Source: Chlorops oryzae (taxonomy: Eukaryota; Arthropoda; Insecta; Diptera; Chloropidae). From it: a DNA stretch of 64,000 bases. This document shows, piece after piece, positions 21,831-31,764 of this stretch. Numbering within the stretch: the stretch's first letter is position 1; each line of letters starts with the position of its first letter. The notes beneath the pieces were generated by a model, which was given only the letters and a program-made list of their open reading frames with translations, was not told where the DNA came from and made no database searches. The position numbers and the translations under genes were made by a program. The stretch is from positions 115,734,737 through 115,798,736 of the forward strand of contig CM035806.1 in NCBI GenBank assembly GCA_020466095.1, given 5' to 3'.

Positions 21831-21955
21831 TTCTCGTGCAGCAAAATCATTTTATGAATGCTCAAGAAAATTGAACTGTGGACCTCCTCGTTGACCATGT
21901 CTATAGAATGACAGTGGTGACGCAGGGGTCAATTTGCCCCGCATTTACTGCAGGG

Positions 21956-22282
21956 CAACAACAGAATTTGCCGATACAAGTGTGGAAAGACGATTTCGAA
22001 CCCACCGTAGGACTAAATTGCGAATATATACACCTTTAGCATGCCCGCCTTTTTTGGCATTTGTAGTTTCATTTGACATGTTTAAATTTTGAATTTTTCA
22101 TTTTGGAAAATTTTGATGACACAAAGCTTCCTCGGCGACATTGCCTTGGAATTTCCACAGGTATTTTCTACCAAACTGAGGCGAAGCCTAAACTGTAGAG
22201 TTCAAAAACGAAGAAATACTACAAGTTTGGCTGGATGGCTGGTGAGAGTGGCCGATTTTAATAAAACTTCATACTTTTCTTA
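21956..22282. other. Part of segmental duplication, non-coding
   Basis: Matches 38255-38584 with few differences. A related but diverged stretch adjoins the inverted MITE E copy near 46300-46400. No gene seen. Confidence 0.5.
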
Positions 22283-22930
22283 TAGCACGTTTCCAAATGG
22301 TGTTTAACTTGCGTTTACGTGTTAAGGTCCCTAACCGTGGTGCTTAACTCGTGTTTTGCCATACAAAAGTTAAACGCGAAAACGAAGTGTTTATCTTATA
22401 AACACCTCATAAACACTCTCATCGGTTGGAAAAAAATCGATTTATCGTATCGGAATTTCATGCATATCTAATAAGGCATTTACATATACGTTGTAGCGCT
22501 ACTCGTTTAAGCTAAAACGACTAAGAGGCCGTTTCCACAATAGCCGCATCTTGCTTTCGCATCTTCAAGATACGAATTTTTGAGATTGGTGTTTCCACTA
22601 GCATTTTGCATGTAGCATCTTTCAAACCACCTGATTTTTGTTTACAATCGATATGCCCATGTCCAGCACACTCGCTCGACTTCATTGTTTTCATTGGAAC
22701 AAAGGAATTTAATAAATTGTATTATAATTTGGAATGGTTTTCTTGAATTTCTTCTTGGTTTCCACTGCCATTCTTGCTGAAAATTTCTGAAATGCTGGTT
22801 ATTTACAAATGTTTCAATAGATATGTGCTGTTAAAATCGATAGATAATCGGAAAAATATCGCAGTTTCTTCTCATCTTTCAAAGATGCGAAGAAGATGCG
22901 GTTCAGCATACAACAGCAATTGCATGTATA
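22283..22930 (+). mobile_element. Nested left ends of three DNA elements (C, B, A), first copy
   Basis: Three terminal repeats occur in series. C starts at 22283 with TAGCACGTTTCCAAATGG after TTA. B starts at 22471 with ATAAGGCATTTACATAT. A starts at 22526 with AGGCCGTTTCCAC after CTAAG. The same series is at 38585, 38773 and 38828, where the right ends of A and B survive. Here those right ends are missing because errantivirus sequence follows. Confidence 0.65.
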
Positions 22931-23024
22931 AATTAAAACATTTGGTATGTTTTGCAAAAAAAAATATTTAAATGTTTTTATTTATAAACTTTTTTCTTTT
23001 AAGGGGGTCTTCTACCTTGTGGCC
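22931..23024 (-). repeat. Errantivirus LTR fragment
   Basis: Starts after TATA (22927-22930) with AATTAAAACATTTGGTATG, matching the LTR end at 24718 for about 70 bases, then gives way to the mini-me-like repeat. Confidence 0.6.
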
Positions 23025-23834
23025 ACGTTTTTATACCCAGCGTAAGCGGGGTATATTAGTTTTGTGCGAATCTTGTAACAGGGAGAACTAAGCTCCGGAG
23101 ATATAGACATATATATATATAGAAATGATCAGGATCAAAAACTGAATCGATTTAGACATGTCCGTCTGTCCGTCTGTCCGTCTGTCCGTCCGTCCGTCTG
23201 TCCGTCCGTCCGTGGTCGGATCTCCTCCGAAACGGCTGCACCAATGAAGTCGAAATTTGGCACACATGTATATCGGGGTCCGAGTATGATCCTAACTAAA
23301 AATGGGAGACATCCGCCTACTGCCACGCCCACAAATGAATTTATTGTGTTTTCAATAAAATGCTTGTAACTTGCGAACCACTCAACACATTTCATTGATA
23401 TTTGGTGTGCTGGTAAGCTACGAAAAGGGACATTTCCTGGCAAAAAATGGACGCCGCCCCCCTCGAGCCACGCCCACAAATAAACCCAAAAATAAGGGCT
23501 TATCGTAACTTGTGATGTAAAAGGCGTAGAAGCTTCGAATTCGCAACATCGGTTCACAAAGGCGAATGAAAGGTGTAGGATAAAATTTTATGTGGCCCGC
23601 CCACTGCCACGCCCACAAATAAAGATTTTTCGTAACTTCCGAAGTAAAAGTCGAAAAAGCTTCAAAATCGCAACATAGGTTCACCAAGGCGAATGAAAGG
23701 TGTAGGGAAATAATTTATGTTGCCCTCCCACTGCCACGCCCACAAATAGAGAAGCAAAACATAGTGCGCTCATAATGTCGGGACGCTGGGTATTTCAAAG
23801 TCGGGCTTGACCGACTTTAGCTTTCATACTTGTT
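23025..23834. repeat. mini-me-like dipteran repeat, copy 1
   Basis: Contains the hallmarks of this non-coding fly repeat: an opening TATACCCAGCGTAAGCGGGG, a TA-rich tract, a CCGTCTGTCCGT tract (23160-23215), three CCACGCCCACAAAT blocks spaced about 130 bases, and a closing GTCGGGCTTGACCGAC. Copy 2 (39324-41644) has five blocks and a mariner insertion. Confidence 0.7.
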
Positions 23835-24083
23835 GATACTGTTTTTTGACAATAGATTGTAGGGGAACCAATAATGCAATCAAGGTTCGGTTTCTTGCAT
23901 TGAATTCGTTTATTTCTATACTTTCAACATTAATTTTTCTGAAATTTTACTGTCTCTAGTTTGACCGTGATTTGACCTTGAAATGTTCCTTACGAAAAAT
24001 TTATACTACAACGGTTGTCACGATTCAGCCCATGAAAGTCGTCTGAAAAAAAAAAAAACAAAATGATTTAGTTTCTTTATGAC

Positions 24084-24240
24084 TTTGGCTATCGTTTGAC
24101 ACGAGCTTTTTAGATTTTTTCATTTTAACGATTTTTACAGCTATTCTTGACCTTGAAAACGTAGACATTTTTGATTGTTTGTTGCCTGTTTCGTGAAATT
24201 TTGGAATTTTTCAAACACCTCGTGTCAAACGATAGCCAAA
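24084..24240. repeat. Small fold-back repeat
   Basis: TTTGGCTATCGTTTGACACG and its reverse complement lie about 115 bases apart; the copy in the duplicated block is at 41898-42053. Non-coding, and its origin is unclear. Confidence 0.6.
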
Positions 24241-24700
24241 GTGATGAAATACCCTCAAGACCAATGATAAGCTTTAATTTGCTTTCCAGTTCGTCGAACA
24301 TGAGTGCTGATTCCGATGAAGAAAATTTCTGCTTCTCTTTTTTAGTTCACTCTATTATTCGTTTCAAAAAAAAAACATGTTGTCAAAGATTTTTTCAGAT
24401 TCACGAAAAGATTTCATTTAAGGTACAAAATTTGTATTTAAAGGGTTTTTTTATATTTTTTTTATATTATTTTTTTTTTATTGATCACAAAGGTTTTTCA
24501 TAAAACTTTAAATTCTTCACTTAGAAGGGTCTTTGTAGTTTTTCAAATGATTCACAAAAAATTGTATTTAAGGGTTTTTTATTTGATTTTTTTTGTTCGC
24601 AAAGGTTTTTCATAAAACTTTAAATTTTTCAATTTAAGGGATCTTTTAATTTAATTATTAAATTTTCCTTTTAAGGACTTTATCCTTGTTACGCGACAGG
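24241..24700 (-). other. Errantivirus leader region, non-coding
   Basis: T-rich sequence on the plus strand between the fold-back and the primer-binding site; on the element strand it would be the A-rich leader after the 5' LTR. No gene seen. Confidence 0.4.
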
Positions 24701-24717
24701 CCCCACGTTGGGCGCCA
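24701..24717 (-). other. Primer-binding site, tRNA-Lys type
   Basis: Minus strand TGGCGCCCAACGTGGGG abuts the LTR at 24718. TGGCGCCCAAC is the tRNA-Lys-type site used by gypsy. The same site occurs at 42515-42531. Confidence 0.75.
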
Positions 24718-25240
24718 ATTAAAACATATGATATGTTTTGCAAAAAAAAAATATTTAAATGTTTTTATTTATAAAATTTTTTCTTTAAACACTTTCTTAA
24801 ATTTTTACTTAGAAGTCCCTTCCGCTATGCGGAATTTGTACTTAATTCTTATTTGTCCGAGTATATATCCGAGTTTCCAGAACTAAACTTGTTCACTTCC
24901 AATTCATTATTTTTATTGCAATTAATTGCTTAGCTTTGCCAAAAATGAAAAGCGCGTGCAGACTTCCTACCGGACGTATGAGTGTGAATGCAATCGTGGG
25001 AACGTTATCACGTTGCTTTGCATGTGTTGCTTAACTGAAGCAGCGAGAAGATCGGGTTACGATAGAAGGAATGGGTCTATACGCGAAAGGTGCATGGAAT
25101 GGCTCAGGTGACCAGTGTGGGAATCGGATGTTGCGCAAGAGGTTTGGTGGTTAATCTGGGAACGAGATGTTATGCAAGAAGCACTCTAAAATGTGGAAAA
25201 TATTTTTATTTTTGAGGGAAACTATCTAAATGTGTTAACT
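24718..25240 (-). repeat. Errantivirus LTR shared by two internal regions
   Basis: 523 bp; on the minus strand it starts AGTTAACACATTTAGATAG and ends TGTTTTAAT, a gypsy-like AGTTA...AATT form. A polypurine tract and env lie upstream, and a primer-binding site lies downstream, so it is both a 3' and a 5' LTR. The near-identical copy is 42532-43046. Confidence 0.75.
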
Positions 25241-25252
25241 ACTCCCCCTTTT
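25241..25252 (-). other. Errantivirus polypurine tract
   Basis: Minus strand AAAAGGGGGAGT directly precedes the LTR start, as expected upstream of a 3' LTR. Confidence 0.65.
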
Positions 25253-25380
25253 GAAAATCAGTCGTCCGCGACTGCTTGAGCTTATTCAAGACGTTGAATA
25301 TTTTGATTTTCTGATGCCTCTTTTTAATGCAGACGATTATAACGAATATTGCTTAACATGTCACCAATCCAATCAGAATA
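25253..25380 (-). other. Errantivirus 3' region after env
   Basis: Between the polypurine tract and the Harbinger-like insertion. The env frame cannot be followed here because of stops. No membrane anchor is recognised. Confidence 0.4.
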
Positions 25381-25383
25381 TAA

Positions 25384-26150
25384 TAGTGCGTTTCCATATG
25401 GGCATTTCCAAACGGACGCGACACTTAAATGAGCAATTTGAAGCCCAGAATTCAAGTACGCGGTAAATAGTACTTTTGCTTCTCAACACTTTCGTGCAGC
25501 TTTTGCGGACTTTTGTATTTTTCAAAGTTTCTATGCAGTCCCGAATGGCAATCAGCTATATACGGACGCGACAAAAAGTTTACTTTTTCTGGAAATGCCC
25601 ATATGGTGTTATTTACGTGTTAAAGGAGGCTTTCGTGTTAAGCGGCCTTTAACATCTTGTGATGTACGAGTTTTTCCATAAAAATTATTAACACGAAAGC
25701 CAAGTGTTATTCTCACTAACACCTCGGTAACACCTCATTCGATAAGAAAATAACGATTTATCGTATCGAAATTCGTGCATATCTAACTGTCAAAATAAAA
25801 TAAAAACAGAAAGCGACAATGGAAGGTAATAGAAACATTGTTTTTAATATTTTTGTAATGTTTTTTAAACGATTTTTGACAAAATTTCCTTTGAATACGT
25901 ATGTGAGCCAGGTATACTTCCCCTGCGCCATCAAGGTGTAATTTCCGTTTCAAAATGAAAAAGGTCTCCAGAAATAAAAATGTACTGATTTTAGCGCTTG
26001 AAAAGCTGACAGCCCGACTTGCAATTGAAAATACACGAACAGCTGCCAAGCTTGAACACCTTCGTATAATGTGCAAGTGGAAACGGTAGTGTTAAACCGA
26101 AGTGTTAAAGCTTAACACTTCAGAATTTAACACCACATGGAAACGTACTA
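25384..26150. mobile_element. PIF/Harbinger-like element C, complete ends
   Basis: Inverted termini TAGTGCGTTTCCATATGG and (right, reversed) TAGTACGTTTCCATGTGG, flanked by TAA (25381-25383, 26151-26153), the 3-bp TWA signature of PIF/Harbinger. A small element D is inserted in its left terminus. A short plus-strand stretch near 25960-26085 could be a coding remnant (ILALEKLTARLAIENTRTAA) but is broken. It inserted into the 3' part of the errantivirus. Confidence 0.6.
25400..25600. mobile_element. Small MITE D inside element C
   Basis: 201 bp with inverted ends GGGCATTTCC and GGAAATGCCC, flanked by ATAT (25396-25399, 25601-25604). It splits the terminal repeat of element C. Non-coding. Confidence 0.65.
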
Positions 26151-26167
26151 TAAGAAGTTTCATTCAT

Positions 26168-26779
26168 TTAAGAGTGCAAATGGGAAATTTTGTTGATATT
26201 GTGAACATTAAGTTCGTGCAAATAGGGGAGTGACAAGACAGAGATGTGGTCTGTTAGGTTTACTGAGTGAGCGATAGGGATTGCAGGGGCCATGAAGGCG
26301 AGTTTCCTATAGTTCTTTAATTTTGTTCCATTTATCGTTAGCTCATCTTCGAATGTAAATAGAAAACTGCATTTTTTGAGGGTTTTCTCTACACCTTGAT
26401 CTATAATTTTAGATGGTTGGCTGTTAATGACTGCCTTTCCATCATCAACGATAGTCAAAAAGGGTATTTCATGGGCAGACACAGTCCCGCAGGTAGCTGA
26501 ATTATTGTTAAGGAGATTAATGAGGCACGAACTACTCGACTTAGTTACTGTCTGGCAGAATGAAGTGGAAGCTTTCTTTTTACAATCACTTAGCGTTATA
26601 TATTGATTGTTGCAAAAGGCTATATTAGTACTTTCAAACAGAAGAGTTTTCATTTCGTAAACAACTGGTATTATTAACAATTTTTTACAAACTATTTTTA
26701 TAATTAGAAATTTAATCGTAAACTGTATAATTTCTTCATCTTGTAATATTTTTAGTCTATAGTTTCCCAATAAACACAA
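26168..26779 (-). pseudogene. env: Errantivirus Env, C-terminal half
   Basis: About 200 residues, Cys-containing, with SSCLINLLNNNSATCGT and FEDELTINGTK, and potential N-glycosylation sites. It follows, in element orientation, env pieces at 28076-28140, 31531-31764 and 33427-33836. Together they form one envelope gene cut by three insertions. Env of errantiviruses derives from a baculovirus-F-like fusion protein. No transmembrane anchor follows HLHS at the stop, so the 3' end is damaged. Identification rests on position in a gypsy-type element and on the N-terminal half. Confidence 0.6.
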
Positions 26780-26839
26780 AAACGAGGACTATATCGTAAC
26801 GATATCGAGACGAATTCGAGAAAACCGAATTTCTCGATA

Positions 26840-27470
26840 TCGCGATTTAGGCTCGCGACGATATCGAGACGAGTTCGAGAAGATAGAATTTCTCAATATC
26901 GTAATTTTGGAGTCGCGAAGATATCGAGACGACTTCGCGAAAATCCAATTTCCCGATATCGTTATTTTGGCCTCGCGAAGATATCGAGACGACTTCGCGA
27001 AAATCCAATTTCTCGATATCGTTATTTTGGCCTCGCGAAGATATCGAGACGAATTCGAGAAAAATCAAAATCTCGATATTATGATTGTGGACTCGCGAAG
27101 ATATCGAGACGAATTCGAGAAAAATGAAATACTCGATATTGCGATTTTGGACTCGCGAAGATATCGAGACGAGTTCGCGAAAATCAAATTTCTCGATATC
27201 GTTATTTTGGCCTCGCGAAGATATCGAGACGAGTTCGCGAAAATCAAATTTCTCGATATTGCGATTTTGGCCTCGCGAAGATATCGAGACGAGTTCGCGA
27301 AAATCAAATTTCTTGATATCGTTATTTTGGACCCGCGAAGATATCGAGACGAGTTCGCGAAAATCAAATTTCTCGATATCGTTATTTTGGCCTCGCGAAG
27401 ATATCGAGACGAGTTCGCGAAAATCAAATTTCTCGATATTGCGATTTTGGCCTCGCGAAAATCAAATTTC
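26840..27470. repeat. 60-bp tandem repeat, about ten units
   Basis: Unit includes GAAGATATCGAGACGAGTTC and TTCGCGAAAATCAAATTTCT. Each unit carries short palindromes (TTCGCGAA, CGATATCG, GATATC). The first units are more diverged, the later ones almost identical. Because 60 is a multiple of 3 and stops are rare, long frames open on both strands; they are not genes. Confidence 0.9.
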
Positions 27471-27639
27471 TCGAATTCGATTCCAACTCGTTAACATTTT
27501 TGTGTTTATTTGTTTATTGGGTACGAAACTTTAAATCTCGAAGGTAGTTTTGTTAATTTGTTTCCAAATCGGAAGGCATTCGAGGTAAATATAGAATCAA
27601 GCTAAACTTATAAACGAAAAAAAGTCATTCATTCCAATT

Positions 27640-27726
27640 CGGCGAAGACGGCGTAATGGGTAAGCAGACTAGAAACATGACTAGAAATCAAGAGGTTCGG
27701 TGTTCAAATCCCACAGCCGGTGGATT
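27640..27726 (+). other. tRNA-like module 3
   Basis: GGCGTAATGGGTAAGCAG (box-A-like) and GTGTTCAAATCCC (box-B-like) are spaced as in a tRNA with a longer central region, with a T-run about 45 bases downstream. Pairing of the stems is incomplete. It lies within the CCCAATAAAC element. Confidence 0.35.
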
Positions 27727-28144
27727 CAAAAACGTGGTTACCAGCAATAGAAGCGTTTTTTTTTTTTAAACCGAAAATAGTATTATAATAAGACTGTTAT
27801 TTGAATTTTACATTAAATATAAAAATTAATGATTTTTTTGCTAATCGTCCGTTAACGATACGAGAGCGATGAAAATCTCGATTCGCTAGCGATTCGACTT
27901 AAGGCTCGTTAACGATTCGAGAACGATGAAAATCTCGATTCGCTAATGATAAGTGACTCTCTCACGATATCGAAATCGTCTCGATATCGTCTCGAATTAT
28001 CGTCGCGAAACATTTTTAAGAGAAAACGATATTGCCTCGATATCGTTACGATATCGTTGCGTTTATTGGGTTGCGACGACTTCACTTACACTTATAGATA
28101 CATTCTTTGAATCAAAAATATGTTTTATCTCTCTTATGTTACAT

Positions 28145-31100
28145 TAGGGCGTTTCAGACGTGAAAAAAAGTGTTGAAATTCGAAGACGGCGGGGTCTAAA
28201 AAGAAAGTTTAGGCAAATAGAAAAATTTGGGCATGATTTTCAATTTTTTTCATTGAGGTTTAGAGGTAGCTAAATGGTCTTGAATTTTCCTCAAAAAATC
28301 CCTTAAAGTCTGCAACGAAAATGTTAGTTTTTTCTTCACAAAAAGCTTTATTGAAAGAGCTTTTTTTTTAACAACACATAATGTCGTAGTTTACTGAGTT
28401 TAAAAAATTTGTTGAGCCAACGAGCTTTTTCGTTTGCTGTCTCTGCCAAAATTGACATTAAATTCAAGGAAAATGCGTGTGTTCCACCAACGAGCCTTTT
28501 CGCTAGCTCAAATATTCAAATAACTAGTCCGAAAGAAAAAGAATTAGTTTCAAATAATTCAACAAAGTTTATTCAATAATTTAGGGCAAATCAAATTGGA
28601 AATAGGCACGTGCGCACGTTAAAGAGTTCAAGCGACAACTCCACTGAAAATCAAACATTGTATTTTTCGTTAAGAAGAGAGTTCAAAGAGTAACACCAAG
28701 AAATACTCGAGATACACCTAATCAAATGTATATAGATATGATAAGCTTCACCAAAAGATTCGATTTATTATACGACTTATACATGTGCAAATCATTCAAA
28801 AATAAATGATTACTCTAACATATTATGTTACTCTATGATGCCATTGGTAATATTTTTCGGCTGTGTTCAACAACCTGGAAAAGGTACTGTTTTTGTTCTT
28901 CGTCATTTGTTATGATACCGTTGAAATCCGTTGCAAGGGCTATACCTCTTTCAGCGCAGTCATTCAGTACAGCAACATTTTTGACTTTTTGCAGTCCATT
29001 GATGAAGTCCATGTTTTGTGTCCAGCACTTAGGATCCTGAGACAAAAAGGAGGTTCCAATTAAGAGTTTTGCAAAAAAATATTTTGTTCGTTCATCGACA
29101 AAATGCTCTATATCGAGATTTGATATGTTGTCAAAAGAAACTTTTGGTACTTTGGCTATATCTGCTTTTTTGTGTAGCGAATTAACCATCCAGCGTTTTC
29201 TTTCAATAGATATCTCTTCATCAAAAAACGACAGTCCAACCAAATCTCCACTTAGGTACCAAAGATGTTTCAACAACTTGTCGGTAATAGCCTTCCACAT
29301 TGGTTCTCCAGCTTTGCTGGCTACTGACTTTAATAGCATTTAGTCGTTCATTGGTGCTTTTATTGCCAGGGGCGCCATGAACCATGCTTTAGCATAAAAT
29401 TTAACTATAAATTTGCAAAAGCGCTGCAAAGCTTCATTTTTACCATGTTTCAAATGAAATTGGTTCCTGAAAATGTAAATTTTTAGCGAATATATGACAC
29501 GGCTCATCCATCGTGCTCTATGTATTGGCCCCGGTTTTTTAAAGGAAACTCCACCTGATGGAACTTTTCCTACAAAAATGAGACATAATTCCAAAAGTTC
29601 CTTGTAGTCGTCCCTCGGGAGTTTTTCCTGCAGTTATATTATTGAGATATATTTCGAAAATTAGAGTAATAAACAGGCTAAGTACCTTGATTTGTTTTTC
29701 ACAGAATTGCGTGAAATCGTTTTGATCAGAAAGGGCTTGAAAATAGCTTGGGTCGTTTTGGCCGAGTTGAAATTATCTTTTCGAGTAAGGATTTTTTTTT
29801 AATTTTTGGTGTTAAATATCGCATTCGCCACTTACCAATGTCTATTTGTGTCCATGCAGATCGGAAGTTCGCAAAGAGTGGAATGTCCGGACTGGTTGAA
29901 CTTCCAAACAAATTATCAAAAGCTGCCTTAGCAAGGAGCTCGAGTATGTGATGTCGAAAAGCAAACCTGCAACAATTTCGTATTAATTTTTTTTTCTAGA
30001 AGAATGCAAGCACCATTCCTGACGCCCGTGTTTGTGCTCGTTGTATCGAAACACATCCCAATAACCTTTTTTTCCAAGGACCACTGTTTCAGTAAATTGT
30101 ACACCGCGATTGCTTGGGCCTCTCCAGTGCAAATGCTTAGTTTGGGCACGCCTAACAACTTACTGTTGCCTTGACTGGAAATCAGCACTGCTAGACGTTC
30201 CACTTTTTCTCGGTTTTTCTCACCGGTGTAATCATCCAATTTTTTCCCGTCCCAGTGTAAAATACAAACATCACCAGGTTTGAACGTTAGTTCAATTTCT
30301 TTAGCTAATTGCTGGCGGTTTTCCTTCCTTCGTCGCCACAAAGTTGAGCTCGAAACTTCATAATTTTGATGTATCGAGTTGTATAGCAGATGAGCCTTGC
30401 GATGCGACACACCACATCGATCGAAAGAAGTTAAGGTTTCGTAGGAATTCAATTTTTTTTGTTTCCAATGAAGATCGTCCGTTTTTACGGCTCGTTGTTG
30501 GTACCCAATCTTCATCATCCGGATCACCATAGCCAACAGCATTTAGACTCAAAAATTCATTGACTGCATTTCTCTTTCTTGACTCTTTGACTTGAGTTTC
30601 AGTTAACGTTGAATCGCTGCAATTCTTCTTCTCCTTGGGGTTAGTGAAGCAAATATCAAAAACTTCATTTAGCTTGTTTTTGAAGCCGTCAACCTTCTCT
30701 GTATTTGATTGCAAGTATCTATTTTTTTTTTAAGGTGACTGTAGCGCTGTGAAGCTTAATAAGGTCTTCAGTTGCTCTGCGCTCAGATTTTGCTTTGATA
30801 CCCAACGCAGCATATATTTTTAAAACCTCCTTTATTGTGTTTCTAGCACTGTCTCTGATCGTGTTTTTGCTATTGGTATGGAAGGAATGAAAGCGCTGCA
30901 AGCATTCCTTATTGCTCGGAATTTTGCTCTCCTCAAATTTTTGGATCGCTTGACCTATAAGCCAGACTTCTTCAGTGTTTTTCACAATTTCCATTTCAAC
31001 CTATGCAAACATTATTCATTCACAGCATAGTTAGAAATATTTTAAATATTTACCAAAATTCCGGCAACAGCACATATGGCGAGAAAAACAAAATTTCAAA

Positions 31101-31523
31101 GCTAGAAACTCGCTTTAAATTATTCAGTTGAAATATTTTAATATTTTTGACATTTCTGAAAGCTCTTTCACGCAAAGCTTTCGAATCTTTACTTGCATAC
31201 TTTAAGGATCAGGAAATTCAAAAATGGATTTCAATAAATGGTTTTTGCGAAAAGAGGTTGTGGTTTCCCGAATGTATCTTTTCATAATATGTTGACGCAA
31301 ATGGAAAATATTTATATTCTTATAAATTTGTTTATGTAACAGACTTGCATTTAGGCTATATGTCAAAAATGTTACATTTCAACTTAAACCCATTTTAGCT
31401 ACCTCTAAACCTCAATGAAAAAAATTGAAAATCATGCCCAAATTTTTCTTTTTGCCTAAACTTTCTTTTTAGACCTCGCCGTCTTCGAATTTCAACACTT
31501 TTTTTCACGTCTGAAACGCCCTA
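28145..31523 (-). mobile_element. DNA transposon with ~110-bp terminal inverted repeats
   Basis: Ends TAGGGCGTTTCAGACGTG and its complement are near-identical for about 110 bases, flanked by ATGTTACAT (28136-28144, 31524-31532; an 8-bp reading is also possible). It carries a transposase pseudogene on the minus strand and sits in the errantivirus env. Confidence 0.75.
28833..30994 (-). pseudogene. Transposase-like gene of the 28.1-31.5 kb element
   Basis: The minus strand reads, with repairs, as one protein of roughly 650 residues. Motifs include DSARNTIKEVLKIY, DRCGVSHRKA, HWDGKKLDDYTGE, LLGVPKL, GEAQAIAVYNLLKQW, MCFDTTSTNTG, AFRHHILELLA, IHRARWMSRVIYSLKI and LNDCAERGIAL. They match a transposase-like family common in insects; I cannot assign its superfamily. 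Two introns of about 50-100 bases with GT-AG ends fit near 29633-29689 and 29736-29836. Damage: frameshifts at the A-runs near 30722 and 30450, one extra base near 29966, and a TAA at 29340. An acceptor-like site precedes the first Met. Confidence 0.6.
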
Positions 31524-31530
31524 ATGTTAC

Positions 31531-31764
31531 ATCTAGTAACATTGGATTTATGACATTGATTTTTCCCAACGTTGTTGAAAGGACTATACTATCTAGTTCC
31601 ATAATCATAGCCCTATTTATACTAGTTAAAAGTTCATATAAGCGCTCTAATTCAATGTTCGACGTTTTCGTATTATTTACTTATATGTTAACTATTCTTG
31701 TTAAATTGTTTATCTGAGTCTGAAGTTCGGAGTTTATGAGTCTTTGTTTGTTGTTGCTTGTGAC
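31531..31764 (-). pseudogene. env: Errantivirus Env, middle fragment
   Basis: Between two insertions the minus strand encodes a coiled-coil-like stretch (ELQTQINNLTRIV, ELERLYELLTSINRAM). A stop and a frame change toward 31531 show decay. On the right it joins the 33427 fragment in frame when the hAT-like element and one 8-bp copy are disregarded. Confidence 0.55.

Larger units (their letters stand above)
21238..21955. mobile_element. MITE with CCCTGCAG ends and two tRNA-like modules
   Basis: 718 bp bounded by CCCTGCAGTAA and TTACTGCAGGG. The duplicated block at 38255-38262 is the empty site: there ACTGGACAACAACAG is uninterrupted, while here the element sits between GGACA and CAACAACAG, implying a CA dinucleotide duplication. 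Subterminal GTCACTAGT palindromes lie at 21270-21305. Two tRNA-like sequences face inward. Confidence 0.75.
26766..28070. mobile_element. CCCAATAAAC-ended element with 60-bp tandem repeats
   Basis: Starts CCCAATAAACACAAA and ends with the reverse complement of CCCAATAAACGCAACGATAT. An internal copy of the right terminus occurs at 27500-27521. It splits the errantivirus env. It contains the tandem array 26840-27470, a second two-unit repeat near 27845-27950, and a tRNA-like module. No clear target duplication (perhaps TT). Confidence 0.6.

Noticed and set aside
23135..23687. Antisense frames over the mini-me-like repeat (also 40660-41498)
   Set aside because: Low-complexity translation of a known type of non-coding repeat; similar predicted proteins are common annotation artefacts.
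26840..27470. Possible CRISPR array
   Set aside because: Units are contiguous 60-bp repeats with no unique spacers and no cas genes; the genome is eukaryotic.
26847..27534. Long frames on both strands across the 60-bp array
   Set aside because: They arise because the period is a multiple of three; the same repeat is open in several frames on both strands, so none has specific support.
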